Below are positions 1-6,140 of a stretch of DNA of 6,140 bases, piece after piece. This DNA is from an uncultured bacterium (GTDB lineage Bacteria > Krumholzibacteriota > Krumholzibacteriia > LZORAL124-64-63), in assembly GCA_903847545.1 (NCBI GenBank), contig CAINDZ010000116.1, positions 1 to 6,140 of the forward strand. The letters are read 5' to 3'. The position numbers and the translations under genes are program-made. The notes under the pieces were generated by a model, which saw nothing but the letters and a program-made list of their open reading frames with translations, was not told where the DNA came from and made no database searches. Numbering within the stretch: the first letter of the stretch is position 1; the number at the start of each line of letters is the position of its first letter.

Positions 1-76
1 AGCGCCCGGCCTGGGCCGGCGTGATCTCGCCGGCGGCGACGCGGGCCCCGATCTGATCGGACACTTTCAACAGCAT
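1..76 (-). CDS. 5' end of an unidentified gene, cut by the window edge
   Basis: The minus strand opens with ATG at 76-74 and stays open to the edge, giving about 25 residues that begin MLLKVSDQIGARVAAG. A strong Shine-Dalgarno sequence, GGGGAGGA, lies at 89-82 on the minus strand, 5 bases before the ATG, which supports a real start. The visible piece is amphipathic, with no signal peptide or membrane segment, and suggests a soluble protein starting in a helix. This is too little to assign a family. The gene is divergent from the membrane-protein gene at 281 and shares the 77-280 spacer with it. The start is fairly secure from the ribosome-binding site; function is unknown. Confidence 0.5.
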   Translation of the reverse strand, partial: MLLKVSDQIGARVAAGEITPAQAGR

Positions 77-280
77 GCGGGTCCTCCCCGGAAGGTCGCG
101 GTTCACGGCTCGCGCCGGGCGGGGGGGCGTCGGCGCGGGAGTCGGAAACGATACCACGAAGCGCACGCAACCGCACCGCGCCAGTTCGCGTCTGTACCGG
201 TTGGCAGTCCCGCGCTTGCGCCGGCGGGCCCGACCGTGGAAGATGCCGCCTGCACACGGATTCCCCGAAAGGACATGGAC
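77..280. other. Divergent intergenic spacer
   Basis: This 204-bp GC-rich spacer separates two divergent starts and should hold promoters for both. I could not find a convincing -35/-10 pair. The nearest candidates are TTGGCA at 201-206 on the plus strand, with no AT-rich -10 at the right distance, and TATCGT on the minus strand at 155-150, with no good -35. The edges carry the two ribosome-binding sites. Confidence 0.5.
267..273 (+). promoter_or_regulatory. Ribosome-binding site deciding the start at 281
   Basis: GAAAGGA lies 7 bases before the ATG at 281. The in-frame ATG at 275 is only one base from it and the in-frame GTG at 236 is upstream of it, so this site favours 281 as the start. 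Confidence 0.6.
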
Positions 281-1126
281 ATGGCCGGTTCCACCACCCG
301 CAAGTGGCTCGTCGGCTGCGGCCTCGGCTGCGGCGGGCTCATCGTGCTGTCGATCGCCGGGCCGCTGCTGTTCGGCCTCGTGCTCTCCCGGCCGATGGAC
401 CGCGCCCTGGACGTGCAGAAGGAACTGGTCAAGCAGCACGGCGAGGCGGCGGCCTGGGCCCCGCCGGCGGGGCCGCCGGCGCCCGAAAGGATCGAGGCCT
501 TCCTGGCCGTGCGCCGCGCCGTGATGGTGCAGTGCCCGAAGTTCGCGAAGGCGGCCGAGGACTTCGCGCGCATGGACGAGATGGGCCGCCAGAGCGACAA
601 GCCGAACAAGGGCGAGCTGATGCGGGCCGTCGCCAAGGTCAGCGGCACCGTGTTCGGGATGATCGGCGACATCGCCGAGCTGCACCGCCTGCGCGACGAG
701 GCGCTGCTGGCGCAGGGGATGGGACTGGGCGAGTACGACTGGATCTACACGCTGGCCTTCCAGTCGTGGCTGGGCAACCCGGTCACCGACAGCATCGACG
801 GCAAGCACGCCTCGCGGTCCGAGTCCGTCGCCGAGGATCGCGCGAAGGCGCGGCAGCGCGAGGTGATGGCGAGCCTCGTGCGGCGCGAGGGCGAGGCGCT
901 CGAGAAGGCGGGGCAGGCCGCCGAGGCCGCCGCATGGCGGGCCGAGGCCGACCGCATGGAGCGCGCCGAGGACCCCGTGCCGTTCGGCGCCGGCGGCCTG
1001 CCCGAGGCCTGGGCCGCCGCGTTCAGCGCCCGCGGCGACGAGCTGCGCGCCGCCTGGTGCGCATCGATGGCCGAGCACGACCTGTCCGAGGTGAAGAAGG
1101 AAGGCCTCTCGTTCCACGTGAACTAG
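281..1126 (+). CDS. Single-pass membrane protein of unknown function
   Basis: This encodes 281 residues and I do not recognise a named family. The N-terminus is short and basic (TTRK, residues 5-8), followed by a Gly/Cys-rich hydrophobic stretch at about residues 10-35 containing GCGLGCGG. This is best read as one membrane anchor with the remaining ~245 residues outside the cytoplasm. A Pro/Ala-rich linker (about 57-69) leads to a mostly helical region. Residues 146-165 form an aromatic, conserved-looking patch (GMGLGEYDWIY, then LAFQSWLG). Residues about 180-230 are highly charged and Ala/Glu/Arg-rich, a likely coiled coil. Cys 85 and Cys 260 lie in the outer domain. The open frame extends back to a GTG at 236, but the ribosome-binding site favours ATG 281. 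It stands alone and converges on the PLP gene. I recall similar orphan proteins in deep-branching high-GC bacteria, but that is only an impression. Confidence 0.8.
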   Translation: MAGSTTRKWLVGCGLGCGGLIVLSIAGPLLFGLVLSRPMDRALDVQKELVKQHGEAAAWAPPAGPPAPERIEAFLAVRRAVMVQCPKFAKAAEDFARMDEMGRQSDKPNKGELMRAVAKVSGTVFGMIGDIAELHRLRDEALLAQGMGLGEYDWIYTLAFQSWLGNPVTDSIDGKHASRSESVAEDRAKARQREVMASLVRREGEALEKAGQAAEAAAWRAEADRMERAEDPVPFGAGGLPEAWAAAFSARGDELRAAWCASMAEHDLSEVKKEGLSFHVN

Positions 1127-1161
1127 GACCGGCCGGCGCGCGCGGCACCCGACAACGCAAG

Positions 1162-1195
1162 GGCGCCCGGTCCGCGGGGGACCGGGCGCCTTCTT
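1162..1195 (+). terminator. Hairpin terminator between convergent genes, probably bidirectional
   Basis: A perfect 12-bp stem pairs GGCGCCCGGTCC (1162-1173) with GGACCGGGCGCC (1179-1190) around a 5-base loop. On the plus strand it is followed by TTCTT, a short T-rich tail, 36 bases after the stop at 1126. Read on the minus strand the stem comes after the stop of the PLP gene at 1218 but is followed by only CTTGCG, a poorer tail. It most likely ends the membrane-protein transcript and may also stop or shield against transcripts from the other side. Confidence 0.75.
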
Positions 1196-1217
1196 GCCGT
1201 CTTCAGCCCGGCCGGGC

Positions 1218-2681
1218 TCAGCCCTGGCCCAGCCCCACCAGCGCGTTGAACGCGTCGATGCGCTTGTCCCAGGCGTCGGCCACGTCGAAGGTCTCGGTCC
1301 AGAAGTCCGGGTCCCACAGGCGACGCAGCTCGTCGCTGGTGCGGCCCTGCTGCTCGACCCACGTGAAGTACTTGAAGTTGTGCAGGGTCTTGCGGTCCAG
1401 GTACGACAGCTCGCGCACGTGGTCGGGCACGCAGCCCAGCAGCCAGCGCGCATGGTCGACCAGCGCGTTCTCGCGCGTGTAGGCGCCGCGGGCCGCGGTC
1501 AGCTCGGCCAGGCGCGAGGCGTACATCTCGGCCGAGTCGGTCATCGGCAGGAAGATGACGTCGCGCCCGTCCATGTCGTAGTGGCGCGCCGTCTTGATGG
1601 CGGCCACGACGTTGCACAGCGACGAGATGCCCAGCAGCGGCAGCTGGTCGATCAGCTCCTGCTTCACGCCGGCTTCGGCCAGGGCCTGCCGGCCCGCGGG
1701 CTCGTTGCACAGGCGCAGCAGGCTCATGCACTGCTCGTCGTCGATGGCGGTCACGAAGTCGGTGTTGCGCACGTTGTGCACCCAGGGCACGTGCTTGTCG
1801 CCGATACCCTCGATGCGGTGGCCGCCGAACCCGCACGCGTACAGCGTCGGGCACTGCAGCGCCTCGACCGCCACGACCAGCGCGTTCGGGTGCCTCGTCT
1901 TGAGGAAGTCGCCGGCGCCGATCGTGCCGGCCGAGCCGGTCGACGACACCCACGCCGACAGCCGCGCGCCCGGCCCGCCGATCTGCTCGAAGATGTCCTG
2001 CACCGCGCCGCCGGTCACGTGGTAGTGCCAGGTGGGGTTGCCGAACTCCTCGAACTGGTTGAAGATCACGCACTCGGGCCGCGTCTTGCGGATCTCCCAG
2101 CACTTGTCGTAGATCTCCTTCACGTTCGACTCGCAGCCCGGCGTCGCGATGACCTCGCTGGCGATGCCGCGCAGCCACGCGAAGCGCTCGGCGCTCATCT
2201 CCTCGGGCAGGATGGCCACCGACTCGCAGCCGAGCAGCTTCGAGTCGAAGGCGCCGCCGCGGCAGTAGTTGCCCGTGCTCGGCCAGACGGCCTTCTGCGT
2301 CACGGGGTCGAACTGGCCGGTGACCAGGCGCGGCACCAGGCAGCCGAACGCGGCGCCGACCTTGTGCGCGCCGGTGGGGAACCACTTGCCGACCAGGCCG
2401 ACGATGCGGGCATCCACGCCGGTCAATTCGCGGGGGAACTCCACCCAGTTGCCGCCGCCGAAGCCGCCGCTGACCGGGTCGTTCTTCCACGTGATGCGGA
2501 ACAGGTTGACCGGGTCCAGGTCCCACAGGCCGACGCCCGCCAGGCGCTTGCGCACGCCGTCGGGGATCAGGGCCGGGTTCTTCATCTGGGCGATGGTCGG
2601 GATGATGACGCCGCGCTCGCGGCAGCGCTCGGCTGCGCGCCTGACCACGGCCTCGTTCACGTCGGGCACTCTCAGGTCCAT
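1218..2681 (-). CDS. PLP-dependent fold-type II enzyme, cysteine synthase/threonine synthase-like, substrate unassigned
   Basis: This 487-residue soluble protein has the hallmarks of the tryptophan synthase-beta (fold-type II) PLP superfamily. PTGAHKVG (102-109) carries Lys 107, the expected Schiff-base lysine. PSTGNYCRG (134-142) fits the substrate-carboxylate loop, usually TSGN in cysteine synthases. STGSAGT (247-253) is the Gly-rich loop that holds the PLP phosphate. EGIGDKHVP (291-299) matches the I-x-GIG-x-x-x-P region, and TDS (381-383) sits where a Ser/Thr contacts the pyridine nitrogen. It is much longer than CysK (about 320 residues), with an N-terminal extension of about 80 residues and a C-terminal helical tail from about 400. 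It matches my memory of a family annotated only as 'PLP-dependent subunit beta' or 'cysteine synthase family'. Members likely carry out beta-elimination or replacement on an amino acid, but the substrate is unknown. The ATG at 2681 follows AGGGGGA by 7 bases. Confidence 0.88.
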   Translation of the reverse strand: MDLRVPDVNEAVVRRAAERCRERGVIIPTIAQMKNPALIPDGVRKRLAGVGLWDLDPVNLFRITWKNDPVSGGFGGGNWVEFPRELTGVDARIVGLVGKWFPTGAHKVGAAFGCLVPRLVTGQFDPVTQKAVWPSTGNYCRGGAFDSKLLGCESVAILPEEMSAERFAWLRGIASEVIATPGCESNVKEIYDKCWEIRKTRPECVIFNQFEEFGNPTWHYHVTGGAVQDIFEQIGGPGARLSAWVSSTGSAGTIGAGDFLKTRHPNALVVAVEALQCPTLYACGFGGHRIEGIGDKHVPWVHNVRNTDFVTAIDDEQCMSLLRLCNEPAGRQALAEAGVKQELIDQLPLLGISSLCNVVAAIKTARHYDMDGRDVIFLPMTDSAEMYASRLAELTAARGAYTRENALVDHARWLLGCVPDHVRELSYLDRKTLHNFKYFTWVEQQGRTSDELRRLWDPDFWTETFDVADAWDKRIDAFNALVGLGQG

Positions 2682-2700
2682 GCTGGATTCCCCCTGCTGA

Positions 2701-2729
2701 TTGCGGTTGCCGGAACCCTAGTATATGGT
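2701..2729 (+). promoter_or_regulatory. Possible weak promoter for the metallophosphoesterase gene
   Basis: TTGCGG (2701-2706) and TATGGT (2724-2729) are spaced by 17 bases on the plus strand, matching consensus at three and four of six positions. If used, the start near 2736 would leave a leader of about 90 bases, and the -10 would overlap the -10 of the opposite promoter. The match is weak and could be chance. Confidence 0.25.
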
Positions 2730-2750
2730 GCGGTTTCGGGGCCGGGTCAA
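2720..2750 (-). promoter_or_regulatory. Sigma-70-like promoter of the PLP-enzyme gene
   Basis: Read on the minus strand, TTGACC (2750-2745) and TATACT (2725-2720) each match the consensus -35 and -10 at five of six bases. The 19-base spacer is slightly long. It is a conspicuous AT-rich island in very GC-rich DNA. Transcription would start near 2713, giving a leader of about 30 bases with the AGGGGGA ribosome-binding site (2695-2689) before the ATG at 2681. Confidence 0.65.
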
Positions 2751-2815
2751 CTTCCGGCTGCCCCGGCACCTTTCAGCGTGGATGCGCCGCCCGGCCCGCG
2801 CGGCCGACCGCGTCC

Positions 2816-2821
2816 AGGGGA
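2816..2821 (+). promoter_or_regulatory. Ribosome-binding site deciding the start at 2827
   Basis: AGGGGA lies 5 bases before the ATG at 2827. The reading frame is open further upstream (to 2725), but that extension is Arg-rich, lacks a ribosome-binding site and does not belong to the phosphoesterase fold, which begins directly with MNRIAVISDVHSN. Confidence 0.7.
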
Positions 2822-2826
2822 CCTGC

Positions 2827-3558
<732 letters not shown>

Positions 3559-3607
3559 CCGGCCGGCGGCGCCCGCCCGCCCGCCCCGTTTCCACCCACG
3601 AAAATCC

Positions 3608-3620
3608 CGGGAATTTCCCG
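3608..3620. promoter_or_regulatory. Palindrome upstream of aconitase, candidate operator
   Basis: CGGGAATTTCCCG is a perfect 13-base inverted repeat with one central T. The half TCCCG also occurs at 3605-3609 and 3616-3620, an 11-base direct spacing close to one helical turn. It sits about 12 bases upstream of the TATATT box, where a -35 element would be, and no standard -35 is present. This position suits a regulator site, but no protein can be named from it. Confidence 0.4.
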
Positions 3621-3631
3621 CCTGCGTGCCC

Positions 3632-3637
3632 TATATT
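3632..3637 (+). promoter_or_regulatory. Likely -10 box of the aconitase promoter
   Basis: TATATT is an AT-rich hexamer in GC-rich DNA and matches the consensus -10 at five of six bases. No TTGACA-like -35 exists 16-18 bases upstream; that space is filled by the palindrome at 3608-3620. A start near 3644 would give a leader of about 110 bases before the ATG at 3755. Confidence 0.5.
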
Positions 3638-3652
3638 GGGCCCCGTGCCTCA

Positions 3653-3697
3653 GCCCGGCGAGCCGGGCCGGCGCCCCCGGTCATGGATCCGGGGCGC
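3653..3697 (+). other. Two predicted hairpins in the aconitase leader
   Basis: GCCCGGC (3653-3659) can pair with GCCGGGC (3662-3668), giving about 6 bp with a four-base loop. GCGCCCC (3671-3677) can pair with GGGGCGC (3691-3697), with an inner GG/CC pair and a loop around TCATGGAT. In such GC-rich DNA some pairing is expected by chance, and no known riboswitch consensus is visible. Neither hairpin has a T-tract, so they are not obvious terminators. Confidence 0.35.
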
Positions 3698-3739
3698 GGC
3701 CGCCCGCCGGTTTCCCTTCCGTGCGCCCCGCGTGTGTCC

Positions 3740-3746
3740 AGGAGGA
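3740..3746 (+). promoter_or_regulatory. Strong ribosome-binding site deciding the aconitase start
   Basis: AGGAGGA lies 8 bases before the ATG at 3755. The frame stays open upstream to 3626, but those 43 codons are Arg/Pro-rich, lack a ribosome-binding site and overlap the likely promoter, so they are not part of the protein. Confidence 0.8.
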
Positions 3747-3754
3747 CCCCGAAC

Positions 3755-6025
3755 ATGGCCATCGAAACGACCCCCACCATGGTGAAGGATGTCTACGCGA
3801 AGTCGCGCAGCCGGCTGGCAATCGTGCGCGGCCGCCTCGGCCGGCCGCTGACGCTGGCCGAGAAGGTGCTGTTCGGGCACCTCACCGACCCCGCCGGCCA
3901 GGAGCTGGCGCGCGGCGAGGCCACCCTGGCGCTGCGCCCGGACCGCGTGGCGATGCAGGACGCGACGGCGCAGATGGCCATCCTGCAGTTCATGCAGGCC
4001 GGCCGCGAAGAGACCGCGGTGCCGACGACCATCCACTGCGACCACCTGCTGATCGCGCGCAAGGGCGCCGAGGCGGACAAGGCCAGCGCGCTGGAGACCA
4101 ACCGCGAGGTGTACGACTTCCTCAGCTCGGCCGGCGCGCGCTACAAGATGGGCTTCTGGAAGCCGGGCTCGGGCATCATCCACCAGATCGTGCTGGAGAA
4201 CTACGCGTTCCCCGGCGGCATGATCATCGGCACCGACAGCCACACGCCCAACGGTGGCGGCCTCGGCATGTTCGCCTGCGGCGTGGGCGGGGCCGACGCG
4301 GTCGACGTGATGGTCGGCATGGACTGGGAGGTCAAGCACCCGAAGCTGATCGGCGTCAAGCTGACCGGCGCGCCGACCGGCTGGACCGCGCCGAAGGACG
4401 TCATCCTCAAGCTGCTGGGCATCCTGACGGTCAAGGGCGGGACCAACGCGGTGATCGAGTACTTCGGCCCGGGCACCGCGGCGCTCAGCTGCACCGGCAA
4501 GGCCACGATCACGAACATGGGTGCCGAGCTGGGCGCCACCACCAGCATCTTCCCGTGGGACGAGAGCATGGCCCGCTACCTGCGCGCCACGCGCCGCGGC
4601 GAGCTGGCCGACCTGGCGGCGGCCAACGCCGACCTGCTGGCGGCCGACCCCGAGGTCATGGCCGACCCGGCCAAGTACTACGACAAGGTGATCGAGATCG
4701 ACCTGTCGAAGCTCGAGCCGCACCTGGTCGGCCCGCACTCGCCGGACATCGCGCACCCGGTCAGCCAGATCGCGGCCGACGCGGCGCGCGAGGGCTACCC
4801 CGAGAACATCACCGCCGCGCTGATCGGCAGCTGCACCAACAGCAGCTACGAGGACATCTGCCGCGCGGCCGACGTGGCGCGCCAGGCCGTGGCCAAGGGC
4901 CTGAAGATGAAGGCCACGCTGTGGGTGTCGCCGGGCTCGGACCAGATCTACGAGACGATCAAGCGCGACGGCCAGCTGGCCGCGCTCGAGGCGGTCGGCG
5001 CCACGGTGCTGACCAACGCCTGCGGCCCCTGCATCGGCCAGTGGCAGCGCGAGGACATCGCCGACGGCACGGTCAACAGCATCGTCACCAGCTTCAACCG
5101 CAACTTCAAGAAGCGCGCCGACGGCAACCCGGGCACCAACGCGTTCATCGGCAGCCCCGAGATCGTGATGGCCTACGGCCTGTCCGGCTCGCTGAAGTTC
5201 AACCCGCTCACCGACACGCTGACGGCCGCCGACGGCTCGCAGGTGAAACTCGATGCTCCCGGCAAGGCCGACGAACTGCCGCCGAACGGCTTCGTCATCT
5301 CCGAGGAGGGCTACCAGGCCCCGCCCGCCGACGCCGCCGCGGTCAAGGTCATCGTCGCGCCGGGCAGCGACCGCCTGGCCCTGCTCGACCCGTTCACGCC
5401 CTGGGACGGCAAGGACTACACGGGCATGCCGCTGCTGATCAAGGCGCTCGGCAAGTGCACGACCGACCACATCTCGATGGCCGGCCCCTGGCTGAAGTAC
5501 CGCGGCCACCTCGACAACATCAGCAACAACATGCTGATCGGCGCGGTCAACGCCTTCGGTGAGGCCATCAACGAGGTGACCAACCAGCTTGACGGCAGCC
5601 GCGGCGAGGTGCCGCAGGTGGCGCGCGCCTACAAGGCCGCCGGGCTGAAGTGGGTCGTCGTCGGCGACGAGAACTACGGCGAGGGCAGCTCGCGCGAGCA
5701 CGCGGCGATGGAGCCGCGCCACCTCGGCGGGGCGGCCGTGATCGTGCGCAGCTTCGCGCGCATCCACGAGACCAACCTGAAGAAGCAGGGCCTGCTGCCG
5801 CTCACCTTCGCCAAGCCCGCCGACTACGACAAGGTGCGCGAGGACGACCGCATCGACCTCGTGGGCCTCGGCAAGCTGGCCCCGGGCAAGCCGGTGACGA
5901 TGGTCCTGAACCACAAGGACGGATCGAAGGAGGAGGTCGTGCTCGAGCACACCTTCACCGACGAGCAGATCTCCTGGTTCAAGGCCGGCTCGGCGCTGAA
6001 CAAGATCAAGGCGGGCGGGCGCTAA
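3755..6025 (+). CDS. acn: Aconitate hydratase (aconitase), mitochondrial type
   Basis: This complete 756-residue enzyme interconverts citrate and isocitrate through cis-aconitate in the TCA cycle, in the cytoplasm. The three [4Fe-4S] cysteines are present: Cys 360 in GSCTNSS, and Cys 423 and Cys 426 in NACGPCIGQW, with the same 63-residue spacing as pig mitochondrial aconitase. Other active-site motifs are CDH (95-97), GTDSHTPNGGG (159-169) and GEGSSREH (642-649), whose Ser 645 and Arg 647 correspond to the catalytic Ser and substrate-binding Arg. Domains 1-3 span about 30-480. A linker leads to the swivelling domain 4 from about 555 (KCTTDHISMAGPWLKYRGH onward). Length and motifs match the mitochondrial ACO2 branch rather than bacterial AcnA (~890) or AcnB (~865). 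There is no frameshift or missing residue. Upstream are a palindrome, a -10 box and a structured leader. The symbol is generic; the family call is very secure. Confidence 0.98.
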   Translation: MAIETTPTMVKDVYAKSRSRLAIVRGRLGRPLTLAEKVLFGHLTDPAGQELARGEATLALRPDRVAMQDATAQMAILQFMQAGREETAVPTTIHCDHLLIARKGAEADKASALETNREVYDFLSSAGARYKMGFWKPGSGIIHQIVLENYAFPGGMIIGTDSHTPNGGGLGMFACGVGGADAVDVMVGMDWEVKHPKLIGVKLTGAPTGWTAPKDVILKLLGILTVKGGTNAVIEYFGPGTAALSCTGKATITNMGAELGATTSIFPWDESMARYLRATRRGELADLAAANADLLAADPEVMADPAKYYDKVIEIDLSKLEPHLVGPHSPDIAHPVSQIAADAAREGYPENITAALIGSCTNSSYEDICRAADVARQAVAKGLKMKATLWVSPGSDQIYETIKRDGQLAALEAVGATVLTNACGPCIGQWQREDIADGTVNSIVTSFNRNFKKRADGNPGTNAFIGSPEIVMAYGLSGSLKFNPLTDTLTAADGSQVKLDAPGKADELPPNGFVISEEGYQAPPADAAAVKVIVAPGSDRLALLDPFTPWDGKDYTGMPLLIKALGKCTTDHISMAGPWLKYRGHLDNISNNMLIGAVNAFGEAINEVTNQLDGSRGEVPQVARAYKAAGLKWVVVGDENYGEGSSREHAAMEPRHLGGAAVIVRSFARIHETNLKKQGLLPLTFAKPADYDKVREDDRIDLVGLGKLAPGKPVTMVLNHKDGSKEEVVLEHTFTDEQISWFKAGSALNKIKAGGR

Positions 6026-6050
6026 CCCGGCCGCAGCGTACGCAGAGGGC

Positions 6051-6083
6051 GACGGCCGCTCCCGGCGGGGGGTGGCCGTTGTC
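6051..6083 (+). terminator. Possible hairpin terminator after aconitase
   Basis: ACGGCC (6052-6057) pairs with GGCCGT (6074-6079), and the inner CTCCC and G-run can extend the stem. It begins 26 bases after the aconitase stop, a sensible place for a terminator, but the following TGTCACG is not a T-tract, so termination by this element is uncertain. Confidence 0.35.
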
Positions 6084-6107
6084 ACGTCCGGGGCGGTTGC
6101 AGGGGGC

Positions 6108-6119
6108 GGTGGCGCCACC
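6108..6119. repeat. 12-bp perfect palindrome near the right edge
   Basis: GGTGGCGCCACC is self-complementary with no loop. It could be half of a control site for a gene beyond the window or chance in GC-rich sequence. No gene is visible between 6026 and 6140. Confidence 0.35.
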
Positions 6120-6140
6120 CGAAGCCTCAAGTTGTGGACT

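Noticed and set aside
305..322. Lipobox-like LVGC at residues 10-13 of the membrane protein
   Set aside because: A lipoprotein signal needs a hydrophobic stretch before the cysteine. Here only about three hydrophobic residues precede it and the hydrophobic segment follows, so a membrane anchor fits better.
304..1482. A 392-codon plus-strand frame overlapping the membrane-protein gene
   Set aside because: It is extremely Arg/Gly/Ala-rich, out of frame with the better-supported gene at 281, and runs through the terminator into antisense of the PLP gene.
3559..3592. GC-rich run with repeated CCCG units and a small GGCGG/CCGCC hairpin after the phosphoesterase
   Set aside because: The stem is only 5 bp and the TTT comes more than 10 bases after it, so it is not supported as a terminator; the short repeat is compatible with base composition.
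3650..6130. An 826-codon open frame on the minus strand, antisense to aconitase
   Set aside because: It mirrors the aconitase codons; high GC content removes stop codons from this frame. Its translation is Arg/Ala/Val/Asp-rich low-complexity sequence with no family motif, whereas the plus strand encodes an intact aconitase.

Overview
This window looks like an ordinary chromosomal segment from a very GC-rich bacterium (roughly 70% GC by eye, with nearly all third codon positions G or C). It holds four complete protein genes and the first codons of a fifth. I see no RNA genes, insertion sequences, phage genes or CRISPR repeats. The mitochondrial-type aconitase, the long fold-type II PLP enzyme and an orphan one-helix membrane protein together resemble gene content I associate with deep-branching lineages such as Krumholzibacteriota or Eisenbacteria. 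That placement is an impression from recall, not a demonstrated assignment; a delta-proteobacterial or Gemmatimonadota-like genome is also possible.

Layout. At the left edge a minus-strand gene begins at 76 and runs off the window; only about 25 codons are visible. A 204-bp divergent spacer follows, then a plus-strand gene (281-1126) for a 281-residue single-pass membrane protein of unknown function. It converges on a minus-strand gene (1218-2681) for a 487-residue PLP-dependent enzyme, and a 12-bp GC-rich hairpin with a short T-rich tail (1162-1195) lies between the two stop codons. The PLP gene has a good sigma-70-like promoter at 2720-2750. It is divergent from a plus-strand gene (2827-3558) for a 243-residue calcineurin-like metallophosphoesterase. 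After a 196-bp spacer with a palindrome, a likely -10 box and a GC-rich structured leader comes a complete 756-residue aconitase gene (3755-6025). The last 115 bases hold a hairpin and a 12-bp palindrome but no visible gene.

Functional links. Aconitase is a core TCA-cycle enzyme and the only gene here with a firm pathway role. The PLP enzyme probably acts in amino-acid metabolism, but its substrate cannot be read from sequence. The metallophosphoesterase is a soluble phosphatase or phosphodiesterase of unknown substrate. Each gene has its own ribosome-binding site and generous spacing, and strands alternate, so this reads as a set of independent transcription units rather than one operon. I found no convincing novel multi-gene system. 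The items most worth a second look are the aconitase control region, the PLP enzyme family and the orphan membrane protein.
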